Shown here piece by piece: positions 8,430 through 16,732 of a DNA stretch of 64,000 bases. The notes below the pieces were generated by a model, which was given only the letters and a program-made list of their open reading frames with translations, was not told where the DNA came from and ran no database searches. Numbering within the stretch: position 1 is the first letter of the stretch; every line of letters begins with the position of its first letter. This stretch comes from Cyclobacteriaceae bacterium (lineage in GTDB: Bacteria > Bacteroidota > Bacteroidia > Cytophagales > Cyclobacteriaceae). Both the position numbers and the translations under genes were made by a program. Where the stretch lies: NCBI GenBank assembly GCA_028285685.1, contig JANQOR010000014.1, forward strand, positions 174,287 through 238,286, given 5' to 3'.

Positions 8430-10625
8430 ATGACGCTCATTACAACACAAATAAATAGACGATCTTTTTTAAAAGTATCTACAGCAGCAGGTGGCGGAAT
8501 GATGCTTGGCTTTAGCTGGCTTGCTTCGTGTAGTGCACCCGGTGAAACTGTGAAAGCACCACCAAAAGAGTGGTTTGACATCAACGCTTATATCAAAATT
8601 GGTGACAATGGAGTTGTGACACTCTATAGTCCTAACCCCGAAATCGGACAAAATGTAAAAACTTCCATGCCGGTAATTGTTGCTGAGGAATTGGATGTGG
8701 ACTGGAGGGATGTAATTGTTGAACAGGCGGATTTGAACCTAATTAAGTACAGCCGTCAATTAGCCGGAGGAAGCCAATCCATTCGACAGGGATGGCAGAG
8801 TCTGAGAATGGCTGGTGCTACTGGTCGCAGGATGCTAATGGAAGCTGCGGCAAAGCAGTGGAATGTTCCAGTTGGTGAATTAACAACCGACAAAGGTGTC
8901 GTCTCTCATAAAGCAAGCAATCAATCTGCTGGTTATGGAGAACTGGCGTCAGCGGCTGCTGAGATTGAAGTTCCTGCAGAGGTAGAGTTGAAAGACCCAA
9001 AAGACTTCAAATTGATAGGAAGCGATATAAAAAATGTTGATGCTAAAAAAATTGTTACTGGGGTCCCACTATTTGGGTTAGATGTGGATGAGGAAGGAAT
9101 GCTGACCGCAATGATCATTCATCCACCAGCGTTTGGGATGAAGTTAAAGAATTGGGATGCGAGCAAAGCTAAGGCAATGCCAGGGATCAGAGATGTTTTC
9201 ACTATCAATACTGAGCCGAAAGAAAAGCAGTGGTCTGACACGAATGCATTCACCGAATTAATAGCGGTGGTTGGAGAGTCTACGTGGCAGGTGATGAAAG
9301 CAAAGAAAGCAGTGGACGTTCAATGGGTGAGCGATACCCCTGCTGAAAACAGTGATGATCATGAACAAAAACTGCTGGAAGCGATAGATAAGAAGGGGGA
9401 TATCAGAAGAACAGATGGAAATCCTACCAGAGCGATTGCCAATAGTGAAAAAGTAATTGAAGGCACGTATAGTGCACCTTTCATGGCTCACAATACGATG
9501 GAACCCATGAACTTCTACGCGAATGTGACTGACACAAAAGCCATACTCAACGGCCCAATTCAGACACCGGAGTACCTGGAAAAGTCTGTTGCAGATATTT
9601 TGGGAATGAATTTGGATCAGATCGATATACAAATGACTAGGATGGGTGGTGGATTCGGCAGAAGGCTATATGGCCATTTTGGAATTGAAGCAGCAGCTAT
9701 TTCTCAAAAGGCGAAGGCCCCGATCAAATTGGTATATACTCGCGAAGATGACATGACACAGGGCACCTATCGCCCGATGTACCGAGTCAAGTATCGGGCA
9801 TCATTAGATGCGAATAATAACCTCACGGGATGGTATGCAAAAGGAACAGGAATTCCGGGTAGCCCATTATTCCACAATAGATTCCCGGCAGGTGCAATTG
9901 AAAATTATGGATCGGAAAATGTAAATGTCCCTACAAATATTTCCACAGGTGCATGGCGAGCTCCACGTTCACATTTCACCGCAGGAGCAGAGAATTCGTT
10001 CATCGATGAGGTGGCTGAAGCTGCTGGTAAGGATCCAATTGATTTTCGACTGGAGTTATTTGATCGCGCCATTAATAATCCGGTTGGCGAAAACAATGAC
10101 TACGATGCTGAGCGATACGCCGGTGTCCTGAAATTAGTTAGAGAAAAATCGGGATGGGACAACGAGACACCAGGTGTTTATCGTGGAGTTTCCGTCTACT
10201 ACTGCCATAATTCGTATGTAGCAGAAGTGGTGGATCTTGAAAAGAACAATAACGACGAGTTAAAGATCAAAAAAGTATGGTGTGCTGTCGATTGCGGTAT
10301 CGTGGTGAACAGAGAAGGTGCATTAAACCAGATCGAAGGTGGCATTATTGATGGCATTGGATCTGCGATGTACAGCAGTCTCAACTTTGAGAATGGCCGT
10401 CCAATTCAGGAGAATTTCAATTCATATCGATTGATTAGACATACGGAAGCTCCACCAGAAATCGAGACATTCTTTGTAAATAATGGCATAGCACCAACAG
10501 GACTAGGAGAGCCTACGCTACCTCCGGTTTCGGGAGCATTGGCGAATGCCATGTACAAAGCAACAGGTCAGCGCTATTATCATCAACCTTTTGACATCGC
10601 TGAGCAAACAGTTGAGTTGGGGTAA
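8430..10625 (+). CDS. iorB: Tat-exported molybdopterin-binding subunit (IorB-like aldehyde/isoquinoline oxidoreductase)
   Basis: The 731-residue catalytic subunit hydroxylates an aldehyde or N-heterocycle using water as oxygen source. It begins with a twin-arginine signal (R10-R11, RRSFLK), followed by a hydrophobic stretch ending LASC34, a possible lipobox. The xanthine-dehydrogenase-like halves follow, with MGGGFGRR near residue 405 and the GLGEP loop near residue 695 that supplies the catalytic glutamate. The substrate cannot be read from sequence. With the 2Fe-2S subunit upstream and the maturation genes divergently placed, the whole export-ready enzyme system is encoded here. A cytochrome c subunit was not seen. 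Confidence 0.92.
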   Translation: MTLITTQINRRSFLKVSTAAGGGMMLGFSWLASCSAPGETVKAPPKEWFDINAYIKIGDNGVVTLYSPNPEIGQNVKTSMPVIVAEELDVDWRDVIVEQADLNLIKYSRQLAGGSQSIRQGWQSLRMAGATGRRMLMEAAAKQWNVPVGELTTDKGVVSHKASNQSAGYGELASAAAEIEVPAEVELKDPKDFKLIGSDIKNVDAKKIVTGVPLFGLDVDEEGMLTAMIIHPPAFGMKLKNWDASKAKAMPGIRDVFTINTEPKEKQWSDTNAFTELIAVVGESTWQVMKAKKAVDVQWVSDTPAENSDDHEQKLLEAIDKKGDIRRTDGNPTRAIANSEKVIEGTYSAPFMAHNTMEPMNFYANVTDTKAILNGPIQTPEYLEKSVADILGMNLDQIDIQMTRMGGGFGRRLYGHFGIEAAAISQKAKAPIKLVYTREDDMTQGTYRPMYRVKYRASLDANNNLTGWYAKGTGIPGSPLFHNRFPAGAIENYGSENVNVPTNISTGAWRAPRSHFTAGAENSFIDEVAEAAGKDPIDFRLELFDRAINNPVGENNDYDAERYAGVLKLVREKSGWDNETPGVYRGVSVYYCHNSYVAEVVDLEKNNNDELKIKKVWCAVDCGIVVNREGALNQIEGGIIDGIGSAMYSSLNFENGRPIQENFNSYRLIRHTEAPPEIETFFVNNGIAPTGLGEPTLPPVSGALANAMYKATGQRYYHQPFDIAEQTVELG

Positions 10626-10636
10626 TATCGTACTTT

Positions 10637-11995
10637 GTGTGTGATGCGGAGAGAAGCAGCTTCAAAGCCAGATGGATTTTAACCATTTTCCTGGTTGCCT
10701 TCCTTTGGACGGATGGAGCTAGTCAGGTAGTAACAACGTCTTCAGACAGTGTCTATTTTTGTCCTCCCTGCGGATGCACTGCAGATCATCTGATCTTTAC
10801 CTCTCCTGGTCAATGTTCCCACTGTTCCATGCAGCTGATAAAGGTAGAGTCGGGGTCTATAGGTGAGGTACAGGCAGCTGTCGCTCCAGTTTTCCAGCAC
10901 GGAAGGGTCTACTCTAAAATGTATGTTCGGATCATCTATCCTCTGATCATCTTTGAGCTGATATTTGCTCTGCTGCTATTTACACAGGTGGGAAAAAGTC
11001 AGCGATTCATTTTTTTCTCCCTGTTCATCTTCTCCCTCTCGCTTTACATGCTGAAGTTCCAGTTATACGGTACGGTGTACGCTTTAACATCTTCAAGAAT
11101 CTCACTCTTTATTCCGATCTCATTTCTGCTCGTGGCTTGGCCATCGCTCTATTTTTTCTTGAGACAAAGCGTTGAAAAAAAAGCGATTCCCATCAAGGAA
11201 TTTCTGGTTCATTTTTCCCCTGCAGCTTTGTTTTTGATTTTTCAGATAGGCTCGTTTCTCATGTATCCATTGAGTGAGGAGCTCATTTATAACTCTTTTG
11301 ATTCGGTTCTAGTCCCGATTGAACAAGCGCTTTTCATACTTGGTGGATTCTATTATGGCTGGAAAATTTTGAAAATTCGCAAGGCTGTCCCGCAGAAAAA
11401 TTCCAGCTCATCGGTGCGTTTGAGATATAGCATTTTCACGGCATTCGTTTTTGCTGTTACTGTGCTTTTAAGCTTGATGCTTTTTAGCAATTTCTTTCTC
11501 TATAAAGGGCAGGTCACCACACTCGACTATCACCTTCTTTGGCTGATGTTTACGTTGTTTTTACCCTGGTTTTGCTACGAAGCTTGGAGAAATAGAGAGG
11601 GTTTTATGCTGATTACGAGTCAGGCATACAGACTATCAGATCAAAAGCTCAGTGCATTGAAAGACAACTTCGATCAAATTCTTCGAGACGGCAAAACGAT
11701 TAAAGATCCCGCGCTTGGACTTGCAAATATTGCCCAGTTATTGCAAGTAAGTCCAAGAGAAATTACGGAATTGATACGAAGGGCCTATAAATCCAATTTC
11801 TACGAAGTAGTCAATTCTAGCCGTGTAGAAATGGTCAAGACCAAACTGTTGCAATCAGATTTTGACCACCTCACCAATGAAGCTATTGGTCAGCTATGCG
11901 GGTTTAGGTCAAAAACTACCTTCATCAAGGCATTTAGAAAGGTTACAGGGCTGACCCCTCGCCAGTATAAGGAAAATCACAAAGTGTCCGCCTGA
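10637..11995 (+). CDS. Membrane-bound AraC-type regulator with N-terminal cysteine-rich metal-binding-like head
   Basis: The 452-residue protein has an N-terminal hydrophobic segment (about 13-28) that may be a signal or anchor, then a short cysteine motif (C42, C45, C47, C60, C63; SPGQCSHCSM) like the heavy-metal-binding domain of copper/zinc efflux proteins. About seven membrane helices (about 97-315) and a C-terminal AraC/XylS helix-turn-helix pair (about 350-447, ending GLTPRQYKENH) follow. Bacteroidota have many 7TM-AraC proteins; the metal-like head is less usual. The start is a GTG at 10637, only 12 bases after iorB, and is moderately certain. It could regulate iorAB or respond to metal, both inferences. 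Confidence 0.8.
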   Translation: MCDAERSSFKARWILTIFLVAFLWTDGASQVVTTSSDSVYFCPPCGCTADHLIFTSPGQCSHCSMQLIKVESGSIGEVQAAVAPVFQHGRVYSKMYVRIIYPLIIFELIFALLLFTQVGKSQRFIFFSLFIFSLSLYMLKFQLYGTVYALTSSRISLFIPISFLLVAWPSLYFFLRQSVEKKAIPIKEFLVHFSPAALFLIFQIGSFLMYPLSEELIYNSFDSVLVPIEQALFILGGFYYGWKILKIRKAVPQKNSSSSVRLRYSIFTAFVFAVTVLLSLMLFSNFFLYKGQVTTLDYHLLWLMFTLFLPWFCYEAWRNREGFMLITSQAYRLSDQKLSALKDNFDQILRDGKTIKDPALGLANIAQLLQVSPREITELIRRAYKSNFYEVVNSSRVEMVKTKLLQSDFDHLTNEAIGQLCGFRSKTTFIKAFRKVTGLTPRQYKENHKVSA

Positions 11996-12031
11996 CTTTG
12001 ATCGTAATCATCTGACTCCGATCTGGATCAT
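11992..12031. repeat. Imperfect 20 bp tandem duplication at a stop codon
   Basis: Two adjacent 20-base units, 11992-12011 and 12012-12031, agree at 15 of 20 positions (CTGACT..GATC...ATCAT). The stop codon of the AraC-type gene lies inside the first unit. The unit length and position resemble the larger array after moeA, although the sequence differs. Confidence 0.55.
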
Positions 12032-12109
12032 TTGCCAGCAACTGAACTTGTCTAAATCGGATGGTCATGCTTAAGTAGGTCCGCAACGTTTGGTTTGTGA
12101 AAAAAAAAC

Positions 12110-13372
12110 ATGCGGGCAACTTTCACTTTCTTTTTGAGCATTCAACTGATTACATGTGCTCTGGCACAATGTGACACGACACTTCCAAATTCGAGAGACG
12201 GTTTATTCTCTCCTGATGGGAATCGAATCGTGTTTTCGTCCTCCAGAGATGGAAATCAAGACATCTATATTATGAACAGTGATGGAACGGACCAAAAATG
12301 GCTGGCGGGAACAAAAAATGCGGACTACTATCCAAGTTTTACTCCAGACGGCAAATACATTGTCTTTGACTCTTACGGCGATGGAACAGCTTCTATCTTT
12401 ATTATGAATGCAGATGGCACCAATCTGAAGCAACTAACAGATCCAAATAAATTTAATACCGATCCTAGAGTCTCGCCTGATCAAAATAAAATTCTCTATT
12501 ACGGTAAAGAGGAAGGCTCCGATCACATTTTTGTCATGGACTTTGATGGGCAAAACGTAAGAAGATTAACCCATACCCAAGGTAATGAACGCACACCCGT
12601 TTGGTCGCCGGATGGAAGAAAGATCGTGTTCATTTCGGGAAGAGATGGCAACCGTGAGGTCTATACTATGCTCGCTGACGGTTCCAATCAGGTGAAAATC
12701 ACAGATAACCCCGGCCCCGATCTCGTAGCAAGTTGGTCACCTGATGGAAAGAAAATCCTGTTTTATGGAAAGAGCCAGCCACGCTCCGTCAATCCTCTCG
12801 AGGAAACCGAAATCCTGACTATAAACCCGGACGGTACGGAGCGAGAAAACTTGACTAAAGACAACTTTCCAGATCAAGGACCTACTTTTTCCCCTGATGG
12901 GCAAAAAATTCTGTACACTTCCTGTCGTGGCAATCGGGAGCTGTTCATGATGAACAAAGATGGAAGTAGCAAACGCCAATTGACTTTCTCGCTCGACGAC
13001 GATTCGAAAGAAGTTGCAGCAATTCAAGCGGCTGTCTTCAAGTCTTACATCCATCCTGTTTACTACGACTCAAGCCTTGAGGATCTAAAAGATGGAATCC
13101 ACGAAGAATTCAATATGTATGTGCTACATAACAACAAGTTCTCAAAAAGGTCAAGAGACCAGTGGGTTGAGAAACTAAGAAACGTAAGAAACTCCAATCG
13201 CTCATCCAGCAACTATACTTACAAATTCGATCAAGTAGATTTTGAAGGTCAAACGGCCTTCGTCAAACTGATCATGCTTGAAAAAGGAGAAAAAAAATTC
13301 ATCGATTACCTGTGCCTCTACAAATTCAATCAAGACTGGAAGGTGATGACCAAATTGTTCTCAATAAAGTAG
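12110..13372 (+). CDS. Exported TolB-like beta-propeller protein with C-terminal NTF2/lumazine-binding-like domain
   Basis: The 420-residue protein has a signal peptide (about 1-19) and about six PD40/TolB-type blades (about 25-305), seen as repeats of FSPDG..I.F.S.RDGN..IY.MN.DG. The C-terminal part (about 305-420, from VAAIQAAVFKSYIHPVYY to WKVMTKLFSIK) looks like a Bacteroidota lumazine-binding-type NTF2 fold (PF12893). This joins a binding propeller to a small-ligand or enzymatic fold in the periplasm. The family is not functionally defined. It is probably co-transcribed with the hydrolase gene 23 bases downstream. Confidence 0.75.
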   Translation: MRATFTFFLSIQLITCALAQCDTTLPNSRDGLFSPDGNRIVFSSSRDGNQDIYIMNSDGTDQKWLAGTKNADYYPSFTPDGKYIVFDSYGDGTASIFIMNADGTNLKQLTDPNKFNTDPRVSPDQNKILYYGKEEGSDHIFVMDFDGQNVRRLTHTQGNERTPVWSPDGRKIVFISGRDGNREVYTMLADGSNQVKITDNPGPDLVASWSPDGKKILFYGKSQPRSVNPLEETEILTINPDGTERENLTKDNFPDQGPTFSPDGQKILYTSCRGNRELFMMNKDGSSKRQLTFSLDDDSKEVAAIQAAVFKSYIHPVYYDSSLEDLKDGIHEEFNMYVLHNNKFSKRSRDQWVEKLRNVRNSNRSSSNYTYKFDQVDFEGQTAFVKLIMLEKGEKKFIDYLCLYKFNQDWKVMTKLFSIK

Positions 13373-13395
13373 AAAAAAACTATATTAATTAGGAT

Positions 13396-14745
13396 ATGAT
13401 ATCACCCAAGTGCTTGGTCATTCAACTTTACCTTCTGCTGGTTGCAGTGATGAGCTTTGCCCAGGTGAATGAATTTGGAACGAAGATGGATACCTTTCTT
13501 AAGCCACTTCTCCAGGGTAACAATTTCAGCGGTTTCATTCTTATTGCCGATAAAGGAGAAATCATAGTAAGCAAGGGGTATGGGTATTCTGATATTGAAT
13601 TCGAAAAAGAAAATTCTGCCGATACCAAATTTCAGATCGCGTCACTTTCCAAGACATTTACTGCTGCAGCTATTTTACTATTGATGGAGCGGGGAAAACT
13701 GAAACTCAGTGATCCGATTGTAGCTTATGTTCCTGAGTTGGACAAGTATAAGGGAGTGACTATTCACCACCTTCTCAATCATACCTCGGGTATTCCGGAT
13801 ATTAACAGACAGGAGATTTACAAGAAAATTCGGGCTTCGACAAACACTGCAGAAAGTTTGGTAGATGTGATCAAAGAGTTCGAACCAAGCTTTAAACCGG
13901 GAGAAAAGGCATATTCCTATAGCAACTCGAATTACAACGTGTTGGCCCGAATCATTGAAGTCTCATCAAGTAAAAGTTACGGGGATTTTCTTCAGCAAAA
14001 TATTTTCAACAAACTCGAAATGGTCAATTCAGGTCACAGGGAAGTAAGTAAAAGATCTCCGGAAAACATGGCCGAAGGTTATGTCCCCTCAGGAGGTTAT
14101 GAAGAAGTTATGAAGGCTCCTTACCTAGACTGGACAGTAAAAACTGGCAATGGATCTCTCTGCGCTACACCAAATGATCTGCTAAAATGGGTCGACGCGT
14201 TGATGGCAGGTCAGATCTTAAAGTCCAATACACTGCAATTTATGAAGGACAACAAATACGGATGGTTTGTGGGGGAAAAACTCGGGGAAGAGGCTATGTA
14301 CATGAATGGGAGTAGTCCAGGATATAATGGTTACTTTGGCTATTTTCCGGCACAGGAGTTAACAATTATTGTTCTTGGAAACTACGATATCGCCCTCGCT
14401 ACAACCATCGGCAATGGTCTACTGGCAATGTGGAAAGGCGTAGAATTTGAGAAATTTCCCTCACTTCAACCCCATTCGGTAGAGCAGTCCTTCATCGACC
14501 AGATCCAAGGAGAGTATAAGTTCCACTACTACACAGTTGAGATTCTTGTCAGAAATGGACAAATAGGTTATCGCTCGGGATATCCGTACTATGACGTCTC
14601 GATGATCCCAATAGGTAAGAACAAACTATTCAACCGTTTCTTCTGGACCAACCTAGTACTAGAACGAGACGAAGACGAGAATGTCATCTCCATTTATTGG
14701 GAAGGCAATCCCAATCAAAGGGGAACCAGGGTAACGAAAGATTGA
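13396..14745 (+). CDS. Exported serine beta-lactamase-like hydrolase
   Basis: This 449-residue protein has a signal peptide (about 1-22, ending SFAQ) and a class C beta-lactamase-type domain. The nucleophile motif is S83-L-S-K86 and the second motif Y175-S-N177 is intact. The third motif region reads NGSSPGYNGY rather than KTG or HxG. A C-terminal region (about 360-449) is probably a small beta domain. It likely cleaves a peptide or ester in the periplasm. It is a paralogue of the hydrolase at 2655-4106 but only distantly similar by eye. Its stop is 4 bases from the convergent Rieske-ThDP gene. Confidence 0.85.
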   Translation: MISPKCLVIQLYLLLVAVMSFAQVNEFGTKMDTFLKPLLQGNNFSGFILIADKGEIIVSKGYGYSDIEFEKENSADTKFQIASLSKTFTAAAILLLMERGKLKLSDPIVAYVPELDKYKGVTIHHLLNHTSGIPDINRQEIYKKIRASTNTAESLVDVIKEFEPSFKPGEKAYSYSNSNYNVLARIIEVSSSKSYGDFLQQNIFNKLEMVNSGHREVSKRSPENMAEGYVPSGGYEEVMKAPYLDWTVKTGNGSLCATPNDLLKWVDALMAGQILKSNTLQFMKDNKYGWFVGEKLGEEAMYMNGSSPGYNGYFGYFPAQELTIIVLGNYDIALATTIGNGLLAMWKGVEFEKFPSLQPHSVEQSFIDQIQGEYKFHYYTVEILVRNGQIGYRSGYPYYDVSMIPIGKNKLFNRFFWTNLVLERDEDENVISIYWEGNPNQRGTRVTKD

Positions 14746-14749
14746 GCTT

Positions 14750-16699
14750 CTAAATCAAGGTTACGTCTGCAATCACCTCAAGTAATGCGGGTCCGTCATG
14801 CTCGAAAACCTTTTTCATAGCTGCATCCAAGTCCGCTTTCTTCTCCACTTTAATACCCAAAGCTCCACATCCATCTGCATATTCCGCAAACGCAGGATTG
14901 TGAAGATCTGTAGCCCACACATCAAATTCTCCAGCTCGTTGCTCCTTCGAAATTTTTCCAAGCTCCGAGTTGTTCAATAGAATCAGCTTTATTGGCATGT
15001 TGTATTTCACGGCAGTAGTGATTTCTGCTAAGTATTGGCAAAATCCTCCATCACCAGCAACAGCGATCACAGGTCTTGAATTGCCGACCGCTGCCCAGGC
15101 ACCCATTGCTGCCGGAAACGCAAAGCCGATTGATCCGAGATATCCTGACATCAAGAATGTATGCTGTTTGCTTTCGAAGTATCGCCCTAACGAGTACGCA
15201 TTGTTTCCAACATCCACACAAACCACTGCATTTTCAGGAGCCAATCGATTCATTGCATCGAAAATAGCAATGGAACTCACCCCTTTCCCGTGATCATCAC
15301 TAAGTCGATTTTCTTTCTCCTCTTTCCAAATCCCCCATCTTTTAGCTACCTCCGATCGCTGGTCAACCGTGTCGAGTTTGCCTCCAATTTCATCCATCAG
15401 CCTTTCAACTGTCACTGATATCTCACCCCAAACCGGACAGTCTATCGTGTGGAACTTACTTAGCGCTAAACGATCAAAATCAACCTGGATGGTTGGCTTA
15501 TGATCCGTAATCCCAGTGTGATTGGAAAAAGAAGCACCAAAAACACAGAGCAAATCGCACTCATTCATAAACCACGAGGCGATCGGCGTACCACTCCTTC
15601 CTAAAACCCCACAACCAAGCGGATGATGATCTGAGATCTGACCTTTTCCCTTAAATGTGGTAAGAATAGGAGCATTTATACTTTCGGCAAAAGCAATGAT
15701 AGCTTCCATATCAAAACGAGCCCCGTGTCCCACAATGATGACCGGGCGTTTAGAAGCTTTAAACATTTCGACAGCCTTTTCCAGGCTCTCTCGTGGAGGT
15801 GCAATTTTGGGACTAGTCATCCATCCGTCAGGTGTTGTCGGCTTCTCGCTTTGCGGTGCTACAACTTCCTGAATTTCATCCGGAAAGGTCAAATGGGAAA
15901 CGTCCCTGTTGACAATTGAATGTTTTATAGCCGTTCCCATCAGATGAACATGCTTGCTATTTGCCTGAACGGAGTGATTGAATTCTGCAACAGCACCAAA
16001 CGCTTTCACCAGATCCACCTCCTGAAAATTTCCTGTGCCGATCACTTGGGTCGCTACTTGTCCGGTTAATGCAAGGATTGGTGCTCGGTCGACTTTGGCA
16101 TCCCACAGCCCCGTGAACATGTTTGTGGAACCGGGACCGGCAATCGCAAAACAGGCGGCAGGTTTTCCGGTCAGCTTACCATAGGCCGATGCTGCAAAAG
16201 CTCCGGCACCTTCATGACGTATGCCATAAAAATCGAGATTGCCTTTTTCAGCTTGTCTTCTAAGTGCATCAGCAAAGCCTAAATTTGAATGCCCCACCAT
16301 TCCAAAGACCTTATTCACTCCCCAGTTGACCATTGTTTCAACCATTACATCTGAAAGTGTTGTTTTATGTGCTTCCTCCTCCTCGATACCCACGTACACG
16401 ACACCATCTTCAACCTTGGTTAGAAAGGTGGTAACACCACCATCATCGTAGCCAGGAGCAAGACCCGTACACGGGTGGTAGTCCCAACCATGCCAGGGAC
16501 ACCGCAAAAGTCCATTTTCTATGCTTCCTTCACCTAATGGACCACCTTGATGAGGACACTTGTTGTCCAACGCACAAATCTTTCCCTCAAAATGCGTGAG
16601 GCAAATGCCCTGATGCTCTGCGGTAACAGTCATTACTCTGCCTTCAGGTAGATCTTCAACATTGTCAAGGACCTTATGCCATTTCATCTGTGTTGCCAT
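14750..16699 (-). CDS. Rieske-thiamine pyrophosphate enzyme fusion (pyruvate oxidase/acetolactate synthase-like)
   Basis: The 649-residue protein begins with a complete Rieske [2Fe-2S] domain (about 6-107; C48-x-H50 and C67-x2-H70) joined directly to a full ThDP enzyme. The ThDP part has the catalytic glutamate E163 in RHEGAGAF, the central domain (about 300-430) and the cofactor motif starting GDGG at 549 and ending NN at 576-577. Closest known folds are pyruvate oxidase, pyruvate:quinone oxidoreductase and acetolactate synthase. The natural reading is an oxidative decarboxylase whose electrons leave through the Rieske cluster; substrate and acceptor are unknown. It is the last gene of an operon with a CPA1 antiporter and a second Rieske fusion. 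Confidence 0.88.
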   Translation of the reverse strand: MATQMKWHKVLDNVEDLPEGRVMTVTAEHQGICLTHFEGKICALDNKCPHQGGPLGEGSIENGLLRCPWHGWDYHPCTGLAPGYDDGGVTTFLTKVEDGVVYVGIEEEEAHKTTLSDVMVETMVNWGVNKVFGMVGHSNLGFADALRRQAEKGNLDFYGIRHEGAGAFAASAYGKLTGKPAACFAIAGPGSTNMFTGLWDAKVDRAPILALTGQVATQVIGTGNFQEVDLVKAFGAVAEFNHSVQANSKHVHLMGTAIKHSIVNRDVSHLTFPDEIQEVVAPQSEKPTTPDGWMTSPKIAPPRESLEKAVEMFKASKRPVIIVGHGARFDMEAIIAFAESINAPILTTFKGKGQISDHHPLGCGVLGRSGTPIASWFMNECDLLCVFGASFSNHTGITDHKPTIQVDFDRLALSKFHTIDCPVWGEISVTVERLMDEIGGKLDTVDQRSEVAKRWGIWKEEKENRLSDDHGKGVSSIAIFDAMNRLAPENAVVCVDVGNNAYSLGRYFESKQHTFLMSGYLGSIGFAFPAAMGAWAAVGNSRPVIAVAGDGGFCQYLAEITTAVKYNMPIKLILLNNSELGKISKEQRAGEFDVWATDLHNPAFAEYADGCGALGIKVEKKADLDAAMKKVFEHDGPALLEVIADVTLI

Positions 16700-16732
16700 A
16701 ATTAGTTGATTTTACAATGGATAAAAATTTGT

